From assembly GCF_001425865.1 (NCBI RefSeq), contig NZ_LMDS01000005.1, forward strand, positions 746,890-810,889: a stretch of DNA of 64,000 bases. Reading direction: 5' to 3'. The translations under genes and the position numbers were made by a program. Within the stretch, counting starts at the first letter, position 1, and each line of letters starts with the position of its first letter. The notes under the pieces are model-generated. The model searched no databases, was not told the origin of the DNA, and worked only from the letters and a program-made list of their open reading frames with translations. This DNA is from Rhizobacter sp. Root404 (GTDB taxonomy: Bacteria > Pseudomonadota > Gammaproteobacteria > Burkholderiales > Burkholderiaceae_C). Positions 51,155-59,670 of this stretch are shown here, one piece after another.

Positions 51155-51176
51155 CGGTCTGACGGACCGTGCGTTT
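51155..51176 (-). promoter_or_regulatory. 22-bp start-proximal motif, copy 3
   Basis: Minus-strand CGGTCCGTCAGACCG with AAACGCA upstream, exactly 16 nt before GTG 51138. Same geometry as the copies at 40914 and 50630. Confidence 0.65.
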
Positions 51177-51266
51177 GGCCCAAGGGGCGCACGCAGATGA
51201 TCGCATCAGCGGGGATCACGACAGCGCACAGCGGATGGGGGGCTTTTAGGGGGGTAAGAAAGACAA

Positions 51267-51285
51267 ACGGGCCGCAAAGGCCCGT
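51267..51285 (-). terminator. tRNA-Ser terminator (element-borne copy)
   Basis: ACGGGCC/GGCCCGT stem, 5-nt loop, then TTGTCTTTCTT on the minus strand, 14 nt beyond the tRNA 3' end. It matches the left copy at 40967-40985 in stem, loop size and distance to the att repeat. Confidence 0.8.
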
Positions 51286-51297
51286 GCTATCTAGTGT

Positions 51298-51389
<92 letters not shown>

Positions 51390-51402
51390 GGAGGCCGCGA
51401 GT

Positions 51403-51771
51403 TTAGCCTACCGGATGAAGCGCATGCGCGCGCAGCCACGCGATCGGGACGAAGTCGAGCGCGCGCTCGTGGGTCGATTCGAGGATGACCGCGGGCGCGG
51501 CGCCGGCGTCGAAGGCTTCGCGCCAGCGCAGCGCGCACAGGCACCAGCGATCGCCGGCGTGCAGCCCGCGGAAGCGGTACTCCGGGCGGGGCGTGGACAG
51601 GTCGTTGCCGCGCCGCGCGGAGAACTCGAGGAACTCCTCGGTCACCTTGACGCAAATCACATGGCTGCCGGTGTCGTCTTCGGCCGTGTTGCAACAGCCG
51701 TCGCGGTAGAAGCCGGTCAGCGGGTCGTAGGAGCAGGGCACCAGCGCGGTGCCGAGGACATTGAAAGCCAT
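51403..51771 (-). CDS. DUF2237 family protein
   Basis: 122 residues. The DUF2237 pattern is clear: NVLGTALVPCSYDPLTGFYRDGCCNT, SHVICVKVTEEFLEFS, FRGLHAGDRWCLCALRWREA and LESTHERAL. Five conserved cysteines may bind a metal or form disulfides. A cytosolic protein of unknown function in many proteobacteria and cyanobacteria. It is 13 nt upstream of the tRNA gene on the same strand and follows the stomatin-like gene. Confidence 0.88.
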   Translation of the reverse strand: MAFNVLGTALVPCSYDPLTGFYRDGCCNTAEDDTGSHVICVKVTEEFLEFSARRGNDLSTPRPEYRFRGLHAGDRWCLCALRWREAFDAGAAPAVILESTHERALDFVPIAWLRAHALHPVG

Positions 51772-51791
51772 CGTCGTTCTTCCTTGGCGGG

Positions 51792-52709
51792 TCAGGCGCC
51801 GCCTGGCGCCTTGCCCTTCATCAGGGCCATCGCGGTGCCGATCAGCGCCGAGACCTCGCTCATGTTGCCGGGCACGATCATCGTGTTGTTCTTCTGCGCG
51901 AGTTGCGCATAAGCCTCAACCGCCTTCTCGGCGACCTTGAGCTGAACCGCCTGCTCGCCGCCGGGCGAGCGGATCGCCTCGGCAACCTTGCGGATCGCTT
52001 CGGCGGTCGCGTCGGCCACCGCGACGATCGCCGCGGCCTCGCCCTGCGCCTTGTTGATCTCGGCCTGACGCTGACCCTCGGAGCGCGCGATGAAGGCCTC
52101 GCGCTCGCCGGTGGCGATGTTGATCTGCTCCTGCTTGCGGCCCTCGGAGGCGGCGATCAGCGCACGCTTCTCGCGCTCCGCGGTGATCTGCGCCTGCATC
52201 GAGTGCAGGATCGCGGCCGGCGGCGTCAGGTCCTTGATCTCGTAGCGCAGCACCTTGACGCCCCAGTTGGTCGCCGCCTCGTCCAGCGCCGCGACCACGG
52301 ACATGTTGATGTGGTCGCGCTCCTCGAAGGTCTTGTCCAGCTCCATCTTGCCGATCACCGAGCGCAGCAGCGTCTGCGCCAGCTGCGTGATCGCGGAGAT
52401 GTAGTTGGACGAGCCGTAGCTCGCCCGCATCGGGTCGGTGACCTGGAAGTAGATGATCCCGTCGACCTGCAGCTGGGTGTTGTCCTTGGTGATGCAGACC
52501 TGGCTCGGCACGTCGAGCGGTACTTCCTTCAGCGAGTGCTTGTAGGCCACTCGTTCGATGAAGGGCACGACGAACTTGAGGCCGGGCGTCAGGGTGCGGT
52601 CGTACTTGCCGAGCCGCTCGACGACCCAGGCGTTCTGCTGCGGCACGATCTTGATCGTGCGAATGACGAAGAGGGCGGCGATGACCGCGAGGATGAGCGC
52701 GACTTCCAT
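51792..52709 (-). CDS. SPFH/Band 7 stomatin-like protein (QmcA/paraslipin)
   Basis: 305 residues. An N-terminal membrane anchor (VALILAVIAALFVIRTIKIVP) is followed by QQNAWVVERLGKYDRTLTPGLKFVVPFIERV, the start of the SPFH domain (~25-190). A long coiled coil follows (ITAEREKRALIAASEGRKQEQINIATGERE). QmcA-type proteins form large oligomeric cages on the inner membrane and interact with FtsH-type quality control. The NfeD gene lies 24 nt upstream on the same strand, the usual partnership. Confidence 0.93.
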   Translation of the reverse strand: MEVALILAVIAALFVIRTIKIVPQQNAWVVERLGKYDRTLTPGLKFVVPFIERVAYKHSLKEVPLDVPSQVCITKDNTQLQVDGIIYFQVTDPMRASYGSSNYISAITQLAQTLLRSVIGKMELDKTFEERDHINMSVVAALDEAATNWGVKVLRYEIKDLTPPAAILHSMQAQITAEREKRALIAASEGRKQEQINIATGEREAFIARSEGQRQAEINKAQGEAAAIVAVADATAEAIRKVAEAIRSPGGEQAVQLKVAEKAVEAYAQLAQKNNTMIVPGNMSEVSALIGTAMALMKGKAPGGA

Positions 52710-52733
52710 GGGGACTTTCGAAGCGGAGTGATG

Positions 52734-53165
52734 TCAGAGCGGTGAGAGGACGAGCCAGTTGCCTTCGACGGCGCTGACGAGGTGCACACCGGGCGTGGCC
52801 GGTGCGCCGGGCGCGAGCCGTGCCGTCCAGCCCGAGCCACGGTACTGGACCCGGGTGGTGCCGTCGGCGGCCCAGGCGGTGACGGTGACGCGCTCGCCGA
52901 TGTCGAGGTTGACGTCGCGGTTCTCGCGCGCGGGCGCCGATTGCGGCTGGTTGTAGCGGCGCCAGTGCCACAGCGCGGTGGCGCCGCCGCCGAGCAAGGC
53001 CGCGACCAGCACCTGGGTCGTCAGGCCGAAACCCAGTTGCGCGGCGACGGCACCGGCGGCCAGGCCGAGACCGATCATCAGCAGGTAGAACGTGCCGGTC
53101 GCGAGCTCGGCCGCCACCGCGATGCCGGCCGCAACCCACCACAGCGTGGCGATCGATAAATTCAT
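52734..53165 (-). CDS. NfeD-family membrane protein
   Basis: 143 residues from ATG 53165. Three hydrophobic helices (LWWVAAGIAVAAELATGTFYLLMIGLGLAAGAVA ... TTQVLVAALLGGGATAL) precede a C-terminal OB-fold (~80-143; RDVNLDIGERVTVTAWAADG ... TRVQYRGSGWTARL). Short NfeD proteins act with SPFH proteins in membrane microdomains. It is first in the pair with the stomatin-like gene. Confidence 0.92.
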   Translation of the reverse strand: MNLSIATLWWVAAGIAVAAELATGTFYLLMIGLGLAAGAVAAQLGFGLTTQVLVAALLGGGATALWHWRRYNQPQSAPARENRDVNLDIGERVTVTAWAADGTTRVQYRGSGWTARLAPGAPATPGVHLVSAVEGNWLVLSPL

Positions 53166-53276
53166 GGTGTCGTCCTTCGGGCGGGGCCCGGCTGCAGTGT
53201 AGGCCGGCGCGTCATCTGCTGGCCCTACACTTCGCGCTTCGCGCTTTTTCCACGCCCCCGCACTCGAGGCCCGCCC

Positions 53277-55550
53277 ATGCTGCGTTTCAATTTCCCGATC
53301 GTCATCATCGACGAGGACTTCCGCTCCGAGAACACCTCGGGCCTGGGCATCCGCGCGCTCGCCTCCGCGATCGAGAAAGAGGGCTTCGAGGTGCTGGGCG
53401 CGACCAGCTACGGCGACCTGTCGCAGTTCGCGCAGCAGCAGAGCCGCGCGAGCGCGTTCATCCTGTCGATCGACGACGAGGAGTTCACCGCCGGCCCCGA
53501 GCTCGATCCGGCGGTGCTGAACCTGCGCAAGTTCATCGAGGAAGTGCGCTTCAAGAACGCCGAGGTGCCGATCTACCTCTACGGCGAGACGCGCACCTCG
53601 CAGCACCTGCCGAACGACATCCTGCGCGAGCTGCACGGCTTCATCCACATGTTCGAGGACACGCCGGAGTTCGTCGCGCGCCACATCATCCGCGAGGCCA
53701 AGAGCTACATGGACGGTCTGGCGCCGCCGTTCTTCAAGGCGCTGGTCGACTACGCGCAGGACGGCTCGTACTCGTGGCACTGCCCGGGGCACTCGGGCGG
53801 CGTGGCGTTCCTGAAGAGCCCGGTCGGACGGATGTTCCACCAGTTCTTCGGCGAGAACATGCTGCGCGCCGACGTCTGCAACTCGGTCGACGAACTGGGC
53901 CAGCTGCTCGACCACACCGGCCCGATCGCGCAGAGCGAGCGCAACGCGGCGCGCATCTTCAACGCCGACCACTGCTTCTTCGTCACCAACGGCACCAGCA
54001 CCTCGAACAAGATGGTCTGGCACCACGTGGTCGCGCCCGGTGACGTGGTCGTCGTCGACCGCAACTGCCACAAGTCGATCCTGCACGCGATCATCATGAC
54101 CGGGGCCGTGCCGGTGTTCCTGCGGCCGACCCGCAACCACTACGGCATCATCGGCCCGATCCCCGAGAGCGAGTTCTCGCCGGCCGCGATCAAGAAGAAG
54201 ATCGCCGCCAACCCGCTGCTCAAGGGCACCGACGTCAAGGGCGTGAAGCCGCGCATCCTGACGCTGACGCAAAGCACCTACGACGGCGTGCTCTACAACA
54301 CCGAGACGATCAAGCACTCGCTCGACGGCTACATCGACACGCTGCACTTCGACGAGGCCTGGCTGCCGCACGCGGCGTTCCACACCTTCTACGGCACCTT
54401 CCACGCGATGGGCCGCAAGCGCGCGCGCCCGAAGAACCAGCTCGTCTTCGCGACGCAATCGACCCACAAGCTGCTGGCCGGCATCAGCCAGGCCTCGCAG
54501 GTGCTGGTGCAGGACTCGACCGAGCGCCAGCTCGACCGCAGCCTGTTCAACGAGGCGTACCTGATGCACAGCTCCACGAGCCCGCAGTACGCGATCATCG
54601 CGAGCTGCGACGTGGCCGCCGCGATGATGGAAGCGCCGGGCGGCCCGGCGCTGGTCGAGGAGAGCATCGCCGAATCGATGGACTTCCGCCGCGCGATGCG
54701 CAAGGTCGAGGCCGACTACGGCAAGAAGGACTGGTGGTTCAAGGTCTGGGGCCCGGACAAGATCGCCAAGGAAGGCATCGGCAAGAGCGAGGACTGGATC
54801 CTGAAGGCCGGCGCCAAGTGGCACGGCTTCGGCGACCTGGCCGAGGGCTTCAACCTGCTCGACCCGATCAAGTGCACGATCATCACGCCCGGGCTGGACA
54901 TGTCAGGCAAGTTCGCCGATACCGGCATCCCGGCCGCGATCGTCACCAAGTTCCTGGCCGAGCACGGCGTGATCGTCGAGAAGACGGGCCTCTACTCGTT
55001 CTTCATCATGTTCACGATCGGCATCACCAAGGGCCGCTGGAACACGCTGCTGACCGCGCTGCAGCAATTCAAGGACGACTACGACCGCAACCAGCCGCTG
55101 TGGCGCATCCTGCCGGAGTTCTGCGCCGCGCACCCGCGCTACGAGCGCGTCGGCCTCAAGGACCTGTCGCAGGCGATCCACAAGATGTATGCCAAGGGCG
55201 ACATCGCGCGGCTCACCACCGAGATGTACCTGTCCGACCTGCAGCCGGCGATGAAGCCGACCGATGCGTTCGCCTACATCGCGCACCGCAAGACCGAGCG
55301 CGTGCCGATCGACGAACTCGAGGGCCGCATCACGACCTCGCTGCTGACACCGTACCCGCCGGGCATCCCGCTGCTGATCCCGGGCGAGCGTTTCAACAAG
55401 AAGATCGTCGACTACCTGAAGTTCACGCGCGAGTTCAACGCCGCGTTCCCGGGCTTCGACACCGATGTGCACGGCCTGGTCGAGTCCGGCGACGACACCG
55501 GCGGTCACCTCTACTTCGTCGACTGCGTCGCCGCGGACGGCGCTGCCTGA
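53277..55550 (+). CDS. PLP-dependent arginine/lysine/ornithine decarboxylase
   Basis: 757 residues, the size of inducible-type (AdiA/CadA/SpeF family) decarboxylases. A wing/receiver-like N-domain (~1-130; NFPIVIIDEDFRSENTSGLGIRAL) is followed by the PLP domain with FFVTNGTSTSNKMVWH, HFDEAWLPHAAFH and the Schiff-base lysine K398 in FATQSTHKLLAGISQ. A C-terminal domain follows. The family decarboxylates basic amino acids to polyamines, consuming a proton. Burkholderiales members act on arginine, lysine or ornithine; the substrate cannot be told from these motifs. No antiporter gene is adjacent. Confidence 0.9.
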   Translation: MLRFNFPIVIIDEDFRSENTSGLGIRALASAIEKEGFEVLGATSYGDLSQFAQQQSRASAFILSIDDEEFTAGPELDPAVLNLRKFIEEVRFKNAEVPIYLYGETRTSQHLPNDILRELHGFIHMFEDTPEFVARHIIREAKSYMDGLAPPFFKALVDYAQDGSYSWHCPGHSGGVAFLKSPVGRMFHQFFGENMLRADVCNSVDELGQLLDHTGPIAQSERNAARIFNADHCFFVTNGTSTSNKMVWHHVVAPGDVVVVDRNCHKSILHAIIMTGAVPVFLRPTRNHYGIIGPIPESEFSPAAIKKKIAANPLLKGTDVKGVKPRILTLTQSTYDGVLYNTETIKHSLDGYIDTLHFDEAWLPHAAFHTFYGTFHAMGRKRARPKNQLVFATQSTHKLLAGISQASQVLVQDSTERQLDRSLFNEAYLMHSSTSPQYAIIASCDVAAAMMEAPGGPALVEESIAESMDFRRAMRKVEADYGKKDWWFKVWGPDKIAKEGIGKSEDWILKAGAKWHGFGDLAEGFNLLDPIKCTIITPGLDMSGKFADTGIPAAIVTKFLAEHGVIVEKTGLYSFFIMFTIGITKGRWNTLLTALQQFKDDYDRNQPLWRILPEFCAAHPRYERVGLKDLSQAIHKMYAKGDIARLTTEMYLSDLQPAMKPTDAFAYIAHRKTERVPIDELEGRITTSLLTPYPPGIPLLIPGERFNKKIVDYLKFTREFNAAFPGFDTDVHGLVESGDDTGGHLYFVDCVAADGAA

Positions 55551-55560
55551 TGCGGCCGGA

Positions 55561-56520
55561 CTAGAGCGCCCGCGCTGCCCCGAGCAGCGCGGGCGATACC
55601 TCGGCGTGGATCACGTAGACCGGGATCGACGCGAGGTAGCCGCGGAAGCGCCCCTTGTCCTCGAAGCACGCGCGAAAGCGCGAGCGCGCGAACGCATCAC
55701 CCAGCCGCGGCACGATGCCGCCGCCGATGTAGACGCCACCGCGGGCCCCCAGCGTGAGCGCGAGGTTGCCGGCCACGTTGCCGAGGAAGGCGCAGAACAG
55801 GTCGAGCACCTCGACGCAGCGCGCGTCGCTGCCCGCCAGCCCGAGCCGGCTGATTTCGGCGGCGGTCGGCGGCGCGGCATCGTCGGCGCCGTCCAGGGTG
55901 CAGAGCGCCGCATGCAGGGCCTCGAGCCCCTGGCCCGACACCGCACGTTCGGCCGACGCGTGCCCGAAGCGCTCGCGCAGCACGCCCAACACGGCGGCCT
56001 CGCGGTCGTTCGTCGCCGCCAGCGTCACGTGACCCCCTTCGCCTTGCAGCGCGACCCAGCGGCCGGCCTCGCTGCCCGGCACCAGGCCGGACACGCCCAG
56101 CCCGGTCCCCGGACCGACCAACGCGATCGGCCCGCCGTCCACGGCCGCGGCGCCGCCGAGCTGCCGCAGGTCGCCCGGCGCCAGATCCGGGATCGCCAGC
56201 GCAAGCGCCGTGAAGTCGTTGATCACCACCAACCGCTCGAAGCCCAGTTCGCGACGGACCGCCTCGATCGAGAACGACCAGTGGCTGTTCGTCATCTGGA
56301 CATGATCCCCGGTGATCGGGTTGGCGATGCCGATCGCGCACCAGGGCGGCGCGGCGCGCTCCAGGCCGTGCAGGTAGTGGGCGAGGGCGGCCGCAAGCGA
56401 GGGGTGGTCGGCGGTCGGGATGGTCGCGATGTCGCGCAGCGGCGCGCCGTCGCCGTCCTGCCAGGCAAAGCGGGCGTTGGTGCCGCCGACGTCGCCGAGG
56501 ACTCTGGCCAGTTCGGTCAT
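55561..56520 (-). CDS. glk: Glucokinase
   Basis: 319 residues, the proteobacterial Glk length. ASKHA-fold motifs: LGDVGGTNARFAW (phosphate 1), MTNSHWSFS and VINDFTALALAIP (glucose-binding Asn/Asp), VGPGTGLGVSGLVPG (phosphate 2), and GGVYIGGGIVPR (adenosine). It phosphorylates glucose to glucose-6-phosphate and so feeds the glycogen genes in this window as well as glycolysis. It starts 11 nt after the fabI stop on the same strand. Convergent with the decarboxylase gene. Confidence 0.95.
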   Translation of the reverse strand: MTELARVLGDVGGTNARFAWQDGDGAPLRDIATIPTADHPSLAAALAHYLHGLERAAPPWCAIGIANPITGDHVQMTNSHWSFSIEAVRRELGFERLVVINDFTALALAIPDLAPGDLRQLGGAAAVDGGPIALVGPGTGLGVSGLVPGSEAGRWVALQGEGGHVTLAATNDREAAVLGVLRERFGHASAERAVSGQGLEALHAALCTLDGADDAAPPTAAEISRLGLAGSDARCVEVLDLFCAFLGNVAGNLALTLGARGGVYIGGGIVPRLGDAFARSRFRACFEDKGRFRGYLASIPVYVIHAEVSPALLGAARAL

Positions 56521-56531
56521 GTCGGGTCTCG

Positions 56532-57317
56532 TCAGGCGTCCGCCACGCCGCCCAGCGTCGCCTGGCTGAACCCGCCGTCGACGTAGGTGATCTCCGAGGT
56601 GATGCCGGCCGCCAGGTCGGACAGCAGGAACGCCGCCGCATTGCCGACGTCGTCGATCGTCACGTTGCGCCCGAGCGGCGAGTGCGCCGAGGCCTCGAGC
56701 ATCTTGCCGAAACCCTTGATGCCCGCGGCGGCCAGCGTCTTGATCGGCCCGGCGGAGATGCCGTTGACGCGCACGCCCTTCGGCCCGAGCGAGGCCGCCA
56801 GGTAGCGCACGCTCGCCTCGAGCGAGGCCTTGGCCAGGCCCATCGTGTTGTAGTTCGGCATGCTGCGCAGCGCGCCGAGGTAGGTGAGCGTCAGCAGCGC
56901 GGCGCCGGGGCGCAGGTGCGGCGCGGCCACCTTGGCCATCGCCGGGAAGCTGTAGGCCGAGATGTCGTGCGCGATGCGGAACGACTCGCGCGACAGGCCG
57001 TCGAGGAAGTCGCCGGCGATCGCCTCCTTGGGCGCGAAGCCGATCGAGTGGACGAAGCCGTCGAACTGCGGCCAGGCCTGGGCCAGGCCGGCGAACATCG
57101 CGTCGATCTGTTCGTCGCTGGCGACATCGCAGTCGTAGACCAGGCTCGAATCGAACTCGGCCGCGAATTCCGTGACGCGGTCCTTGAAGCGCTCGCCGAC
57201 GTAGCTGAACGCCAGTTCGGCGCCCTCGCGGCGACAGGCCCGCGCGATGCCGTAGGCGATGGAGCGGTTGGAGAGCACGCCCGTGATCAGAAAGCGCTTG
57301 CCGGCCAGAAATCCCAT
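56532..57317 (-). CDS. fabI: Enoyl-[acyl-carrier-protein] reductase FabI (NADH)
   Basis: 261 residues from ATG 57317. SDR fold with the FabI-type glycine motif (ITGVLSNRSIAYGIA). The catalytic set Y146, Y156 and K163 (TYLGALRSMPNYNTMGLAKASLEASVRYLA) has the same numbering as E. coli FabI. It carries out the last reduction of fatty-acid elongation and is the target of triclosan-type inhibitors. It is divergent from rimP and directly upstream of glk. Confidence 0.96.
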   Translation of the reverse strand: MGFLAGKRFLITGVLSNRSIAYGIARACRREGAELAFSYVGERFKDRVTEFAAEFDSSLVYDCDVASDEQIDAMFAGLAQAWPQFDGFVHSIGFAPKEAIAGDFLDGLSRESFRIAHDISAYSFPAMAKVAAPHLRPGAALLTLTYLGALRSMPNYNTMGLAKASLEASVRYLAASLGPKGVRVNGISAGPIKTLAAAGIKGFGKMLEASAHSPLGRNVTIDDVGNAAAFLLSDLAAGITSEITYVDGGFSQATLGGVADA

Positions 57318-57499
57318 GTGGTCACCCCAGTGTCGTGTGGCGGCGGATTTTGGCATGGCCCCGGACGCGACTTATGCGTCTTGACAGCGCCGACGCTTGC
57401 CTGTAACCGCACCCCGGAGTACAATCCTCGTTTTGCTAGATAGCTAGAACTGGTCTTGTTACTGGTTAGATACTAGAGCGATCTTGGGCGGATTCATCC

Positions 57500-57518
57500 A
57501 GCCCTTTTTTTTTGGGCT
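57500..57518 (+). promoter_or_regulatory. T-loop hairpin in the rimP leader
   Basis: AGCCC/GGGCT stem enclosing nine T residues, 14 nt before the rimP GTG, in the ~215-bp fabI-rimP divergent region. An all-T loop followed by TTT could attenuate transcription or affect initiation. Slightly upstream, ctag recurs several times (57433-57477) in an unusually AT-rich stretch likely to contain the operon promoter. Confidence 0.4.
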
Positions 57519-57532
57519 TTCCTGATTAGGGC

Positions 57533-58123
57533 GTGCTTTTGACGAATTGGCAAAGTGCCGTTGAGCGCACTGTGACGGGCTTGGGTTACGACCTGGTCGA
57601 CGCTGAAAAGAGCGCCGGCGGCTTGCTGCGTGTCTACATCGACAATTTGCCCCCGTCGGAGGCGTTCATCACGGTCGACGACTGCGAGAAGGTCACGCGC
57701 CAGCTGCAGCACGTGCTCGAGGTCGAAGGCTGTGCCTACGAGCGCCTCGAAGTCTCGTCGCCGGGTCTGGACCGGCCGCTGAAGAAGGCCGCCGACTACG
57801 CGCGGTTTGCCGGCCAGCAGGTCGAGATCACGCTGAAGTTGCCGTTCAAGGGCCGCAAGAAGTTCAGCGGCGAGCTGCAGGCGCTGGGCGAAGGCTGGCG
57901 GCTCGTGCTCGACGCGCCCAAGCCGACGCGCGGCGTGAAGCGCGCAGCGGCCGCGGCGAACGCGCCCGAGACGGATCAAGCCCTGGATTTTTCACTGGAC
58001 GAAGTACGGGAGGCACACCTGGTGCCGGTGGTCGATTTCAAGGGCCGGCGTTTCGCCGCCCCCGAAGTCGCAGCCGGCGCGGGGCTCCCCGACGATGAAG
58101 TTGACGGAGGTCGTATTCAATGA
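57533..58123 (+). CDS. rimP: Ribosome maturation factor RimP
   Basis: 196 residues from GTG 57533. N-terminal alpha/beta domain with LGYDLVDAEKSAGGLLRVYID and VTRQLQHVLEV; SSPGLDRPLKKAADYARFAGQQVEITLK is the family hallmark, leading into the SH3-like C-domain. A basic/acidic insertion and a C-terminal extension (~140-196) make it longer than E. coli RimP (150). It is needed for 30S maturation. First gene of the nusA-infB operon, with an ATGA overlap to nusA. Confidence 0.94.
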   Translation: MLLTNWQSAVERTVTGLGYDLVDAEKSAGGLLRVYIDNLPPSEAFITVDDCEKVTRQLQHVLEVEGCAYERLEVSSPGLDRPLKKAADYARFAGQQVEITLKLPFKGRKKFSGELQALGEGWRLVLDAPKPTRGVKRAAAAANAPETDQALDFSLDEVREAHLVPVVDFKGRRFAAPEVAAGAGLPDDEVDGGRIQ

Positions 58124-59598
58124 ACCGCGAATTGTTGATGCTGGTGGACGCCATCTCGCGCGAGAAGAGCGTGGATCTGGAAGTCGTGTTTGCGGCGGTC
58201 GAAGCGGCGCTCGCGTCAGCCTCGAAGAAGCTGCACGGCGGTGAGGTCGACATGCGCGTGTCGGTCGACCGCGAGAGCGGCGAATACGAGACCTTCCGCC
58301 GCTGGCACGTGGTGCCGAACGAAGCCGGCCTGCAGCTGCCCGACTCGGAGATCCTGCTGTTCGAAGCGCAGGAGCAGATCCCCGACATCGAGGTCGACGA
58401 CTACATCGAGGAATCGGTCGAGTCCGTCTCGATCGGCCGCATCGGCGCGCAGGCCGCCAAGCAGGTGATCCTGCAGAAGATCCGCGACGCCGAGCGCGAG
58501 CAGCTGCTGACCGACTTCCTCTCGCGCGGCGAGAAGATCTTCGTCGGCACCGTCAAGCGCCTGGACAAGGGCGACATCATCGTCGAGCAGGGTCGCATCG
58601 AAGGGCGCCTGCGCCGCAGCGAGATGATCCCGAAGGAGAACCTGCGCTCCGGCGACCGCGTGCGCGCGTTCATCGCCGAGGTCGACCCGACCTTGCGCGG
58701 CCCGCAGATCCTGCTCAGCCGCAGCGCGCCGGGCTTCATGATCGAGCTGTTCGCGCAGGAAGTGCCGGAGATCGAACAGGGCCTGCTGGAGATCAAGAGC
58801 TGCGCCCGTGATCCGGGCTCGCGCGCCAAGATCGCCGTGGTCTCGCACGACAAGCGGGTCGATCCGATCGGCACCTGCGTCGGCGTGCGCGGTTCGCGCG
58901 TCAACGCGGTGACCAACGAACTCGCCGGCGAGCGCGTCGATATCGTCTTGTGGTCGGAAGATCCGGCCCAATTTGTGATCGGTGCCCTCGCGCCGGCGAA
59001 CGTGCAGTCGATCGTCGTCGACGAGGAGCGCCACGCGATGGACGTCGTCGTCGACGAGGAAAACCTCGCGATCGCGATCGGCCGCGGCGGCCAGAACGTG
59101 CGCCTCGCCTCCGAGATGACCGGCTGGCGCATCAACATCATGACGGCGGAAGAGTCGGCCACCAAGCAGGCCTCCGAGTCCGACCATGTGCGCAAGCTGT
59201 TCGTCGAGAAGCTGGACGTCGATGCGGAAGTCGCCGACATCCTGATCAACGAGGGCTTTGCCAGCCTCGAGGAAGTCGCCTACGTCCCGATGCAGGAGAT
59301 GCTCGAGATCGAGAGCTTCGACGAAGACACCGTCAACGAGCTGCGCACCCGTGCCAAGGATGCGCTGCTGACGATGGAGCTGGCCAAGGAAGAGGGCGTC
59401 GACGATGTCTCGCAGGATCTGCGCGACCTCGAAGGCCTGACGCCGGAGCTGATCGGCAAGCTGGCCGTGGGCGGCGTGCACAAGCGCGACGACCTGGCCG
59501 ACCTGGCGGTCGACGAGCTGGTCGAGATGACCGAGGTCGACGAGGCGCAGGCCAAGGCGTTGATCATGAAGGCGCGTGAACACTGGTTCACCACCTGA
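58120..59598 (+). CDS. nusA: Transcription termination/antitermination factor NusA
   Basis: 492 residues, full length. N-domain binding RNA polymerase (~1-130), S1 domain (~135-200; FVGTVKRLDKGDIIVEQGRIEG), two KH domains (~200-345; GVRGSRVNAVTNELAGERVDIV and AIGRGGQNVRLASEMTGWRINI) and two C-terminal acidic repeats (~360-490). It promotes pausing, intrinsic termination and rRNA antitermination. Overlaps rimP by 4 nt. Confidence 0.97.
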   Translation: MNRELLMLVDAISREKSVDLEVVFAAVEAALASASKKLHGGEVDMRVSVDRESGEYETFRRWHVVPNEAGLQLPDSEILLFEAQEQIPDIEVDDYIEESVESVSIGRIGAQAAKQVILQKIRDAEREQLLTDFLSRGEKIFVGTVKRLDKGDIIVEQGRIEGRLRRSEMIPKENLRSGDRVRAFIAEVDPTLRGPQILLSRSAPGFMIELFAQEVPEIEQGLLEIKSCARDPGSRAKIAVVSHDKRVDPIGTCVGVRGSRVNAVTNELAGERVDIVLWSEDPAQFVIGALAPANVQSIVVDEERHAMDVVVDEENLAIAIGRGGQNVRLASEMTGWRINIMTAEESATKQASESDHVRKLFVEKLDVDAEVADILINEGFASLEEVAYVPMQEMLEIESFDEDTVNELRTRAKDALLTMELAKEEGVDDVSQDLRDLEGLTPELIGKLAVGGVHKRDDLADLAVDELVEMTEVDEAQAKALIMKAREHWFTT

Positions 59599-59670
59599 AC
59601 CAGCCGCACGCCTGACACGCCGGCCCGCTAGAACGACAGACTGCAGACGCAACACCAAGGAACGCAATAC

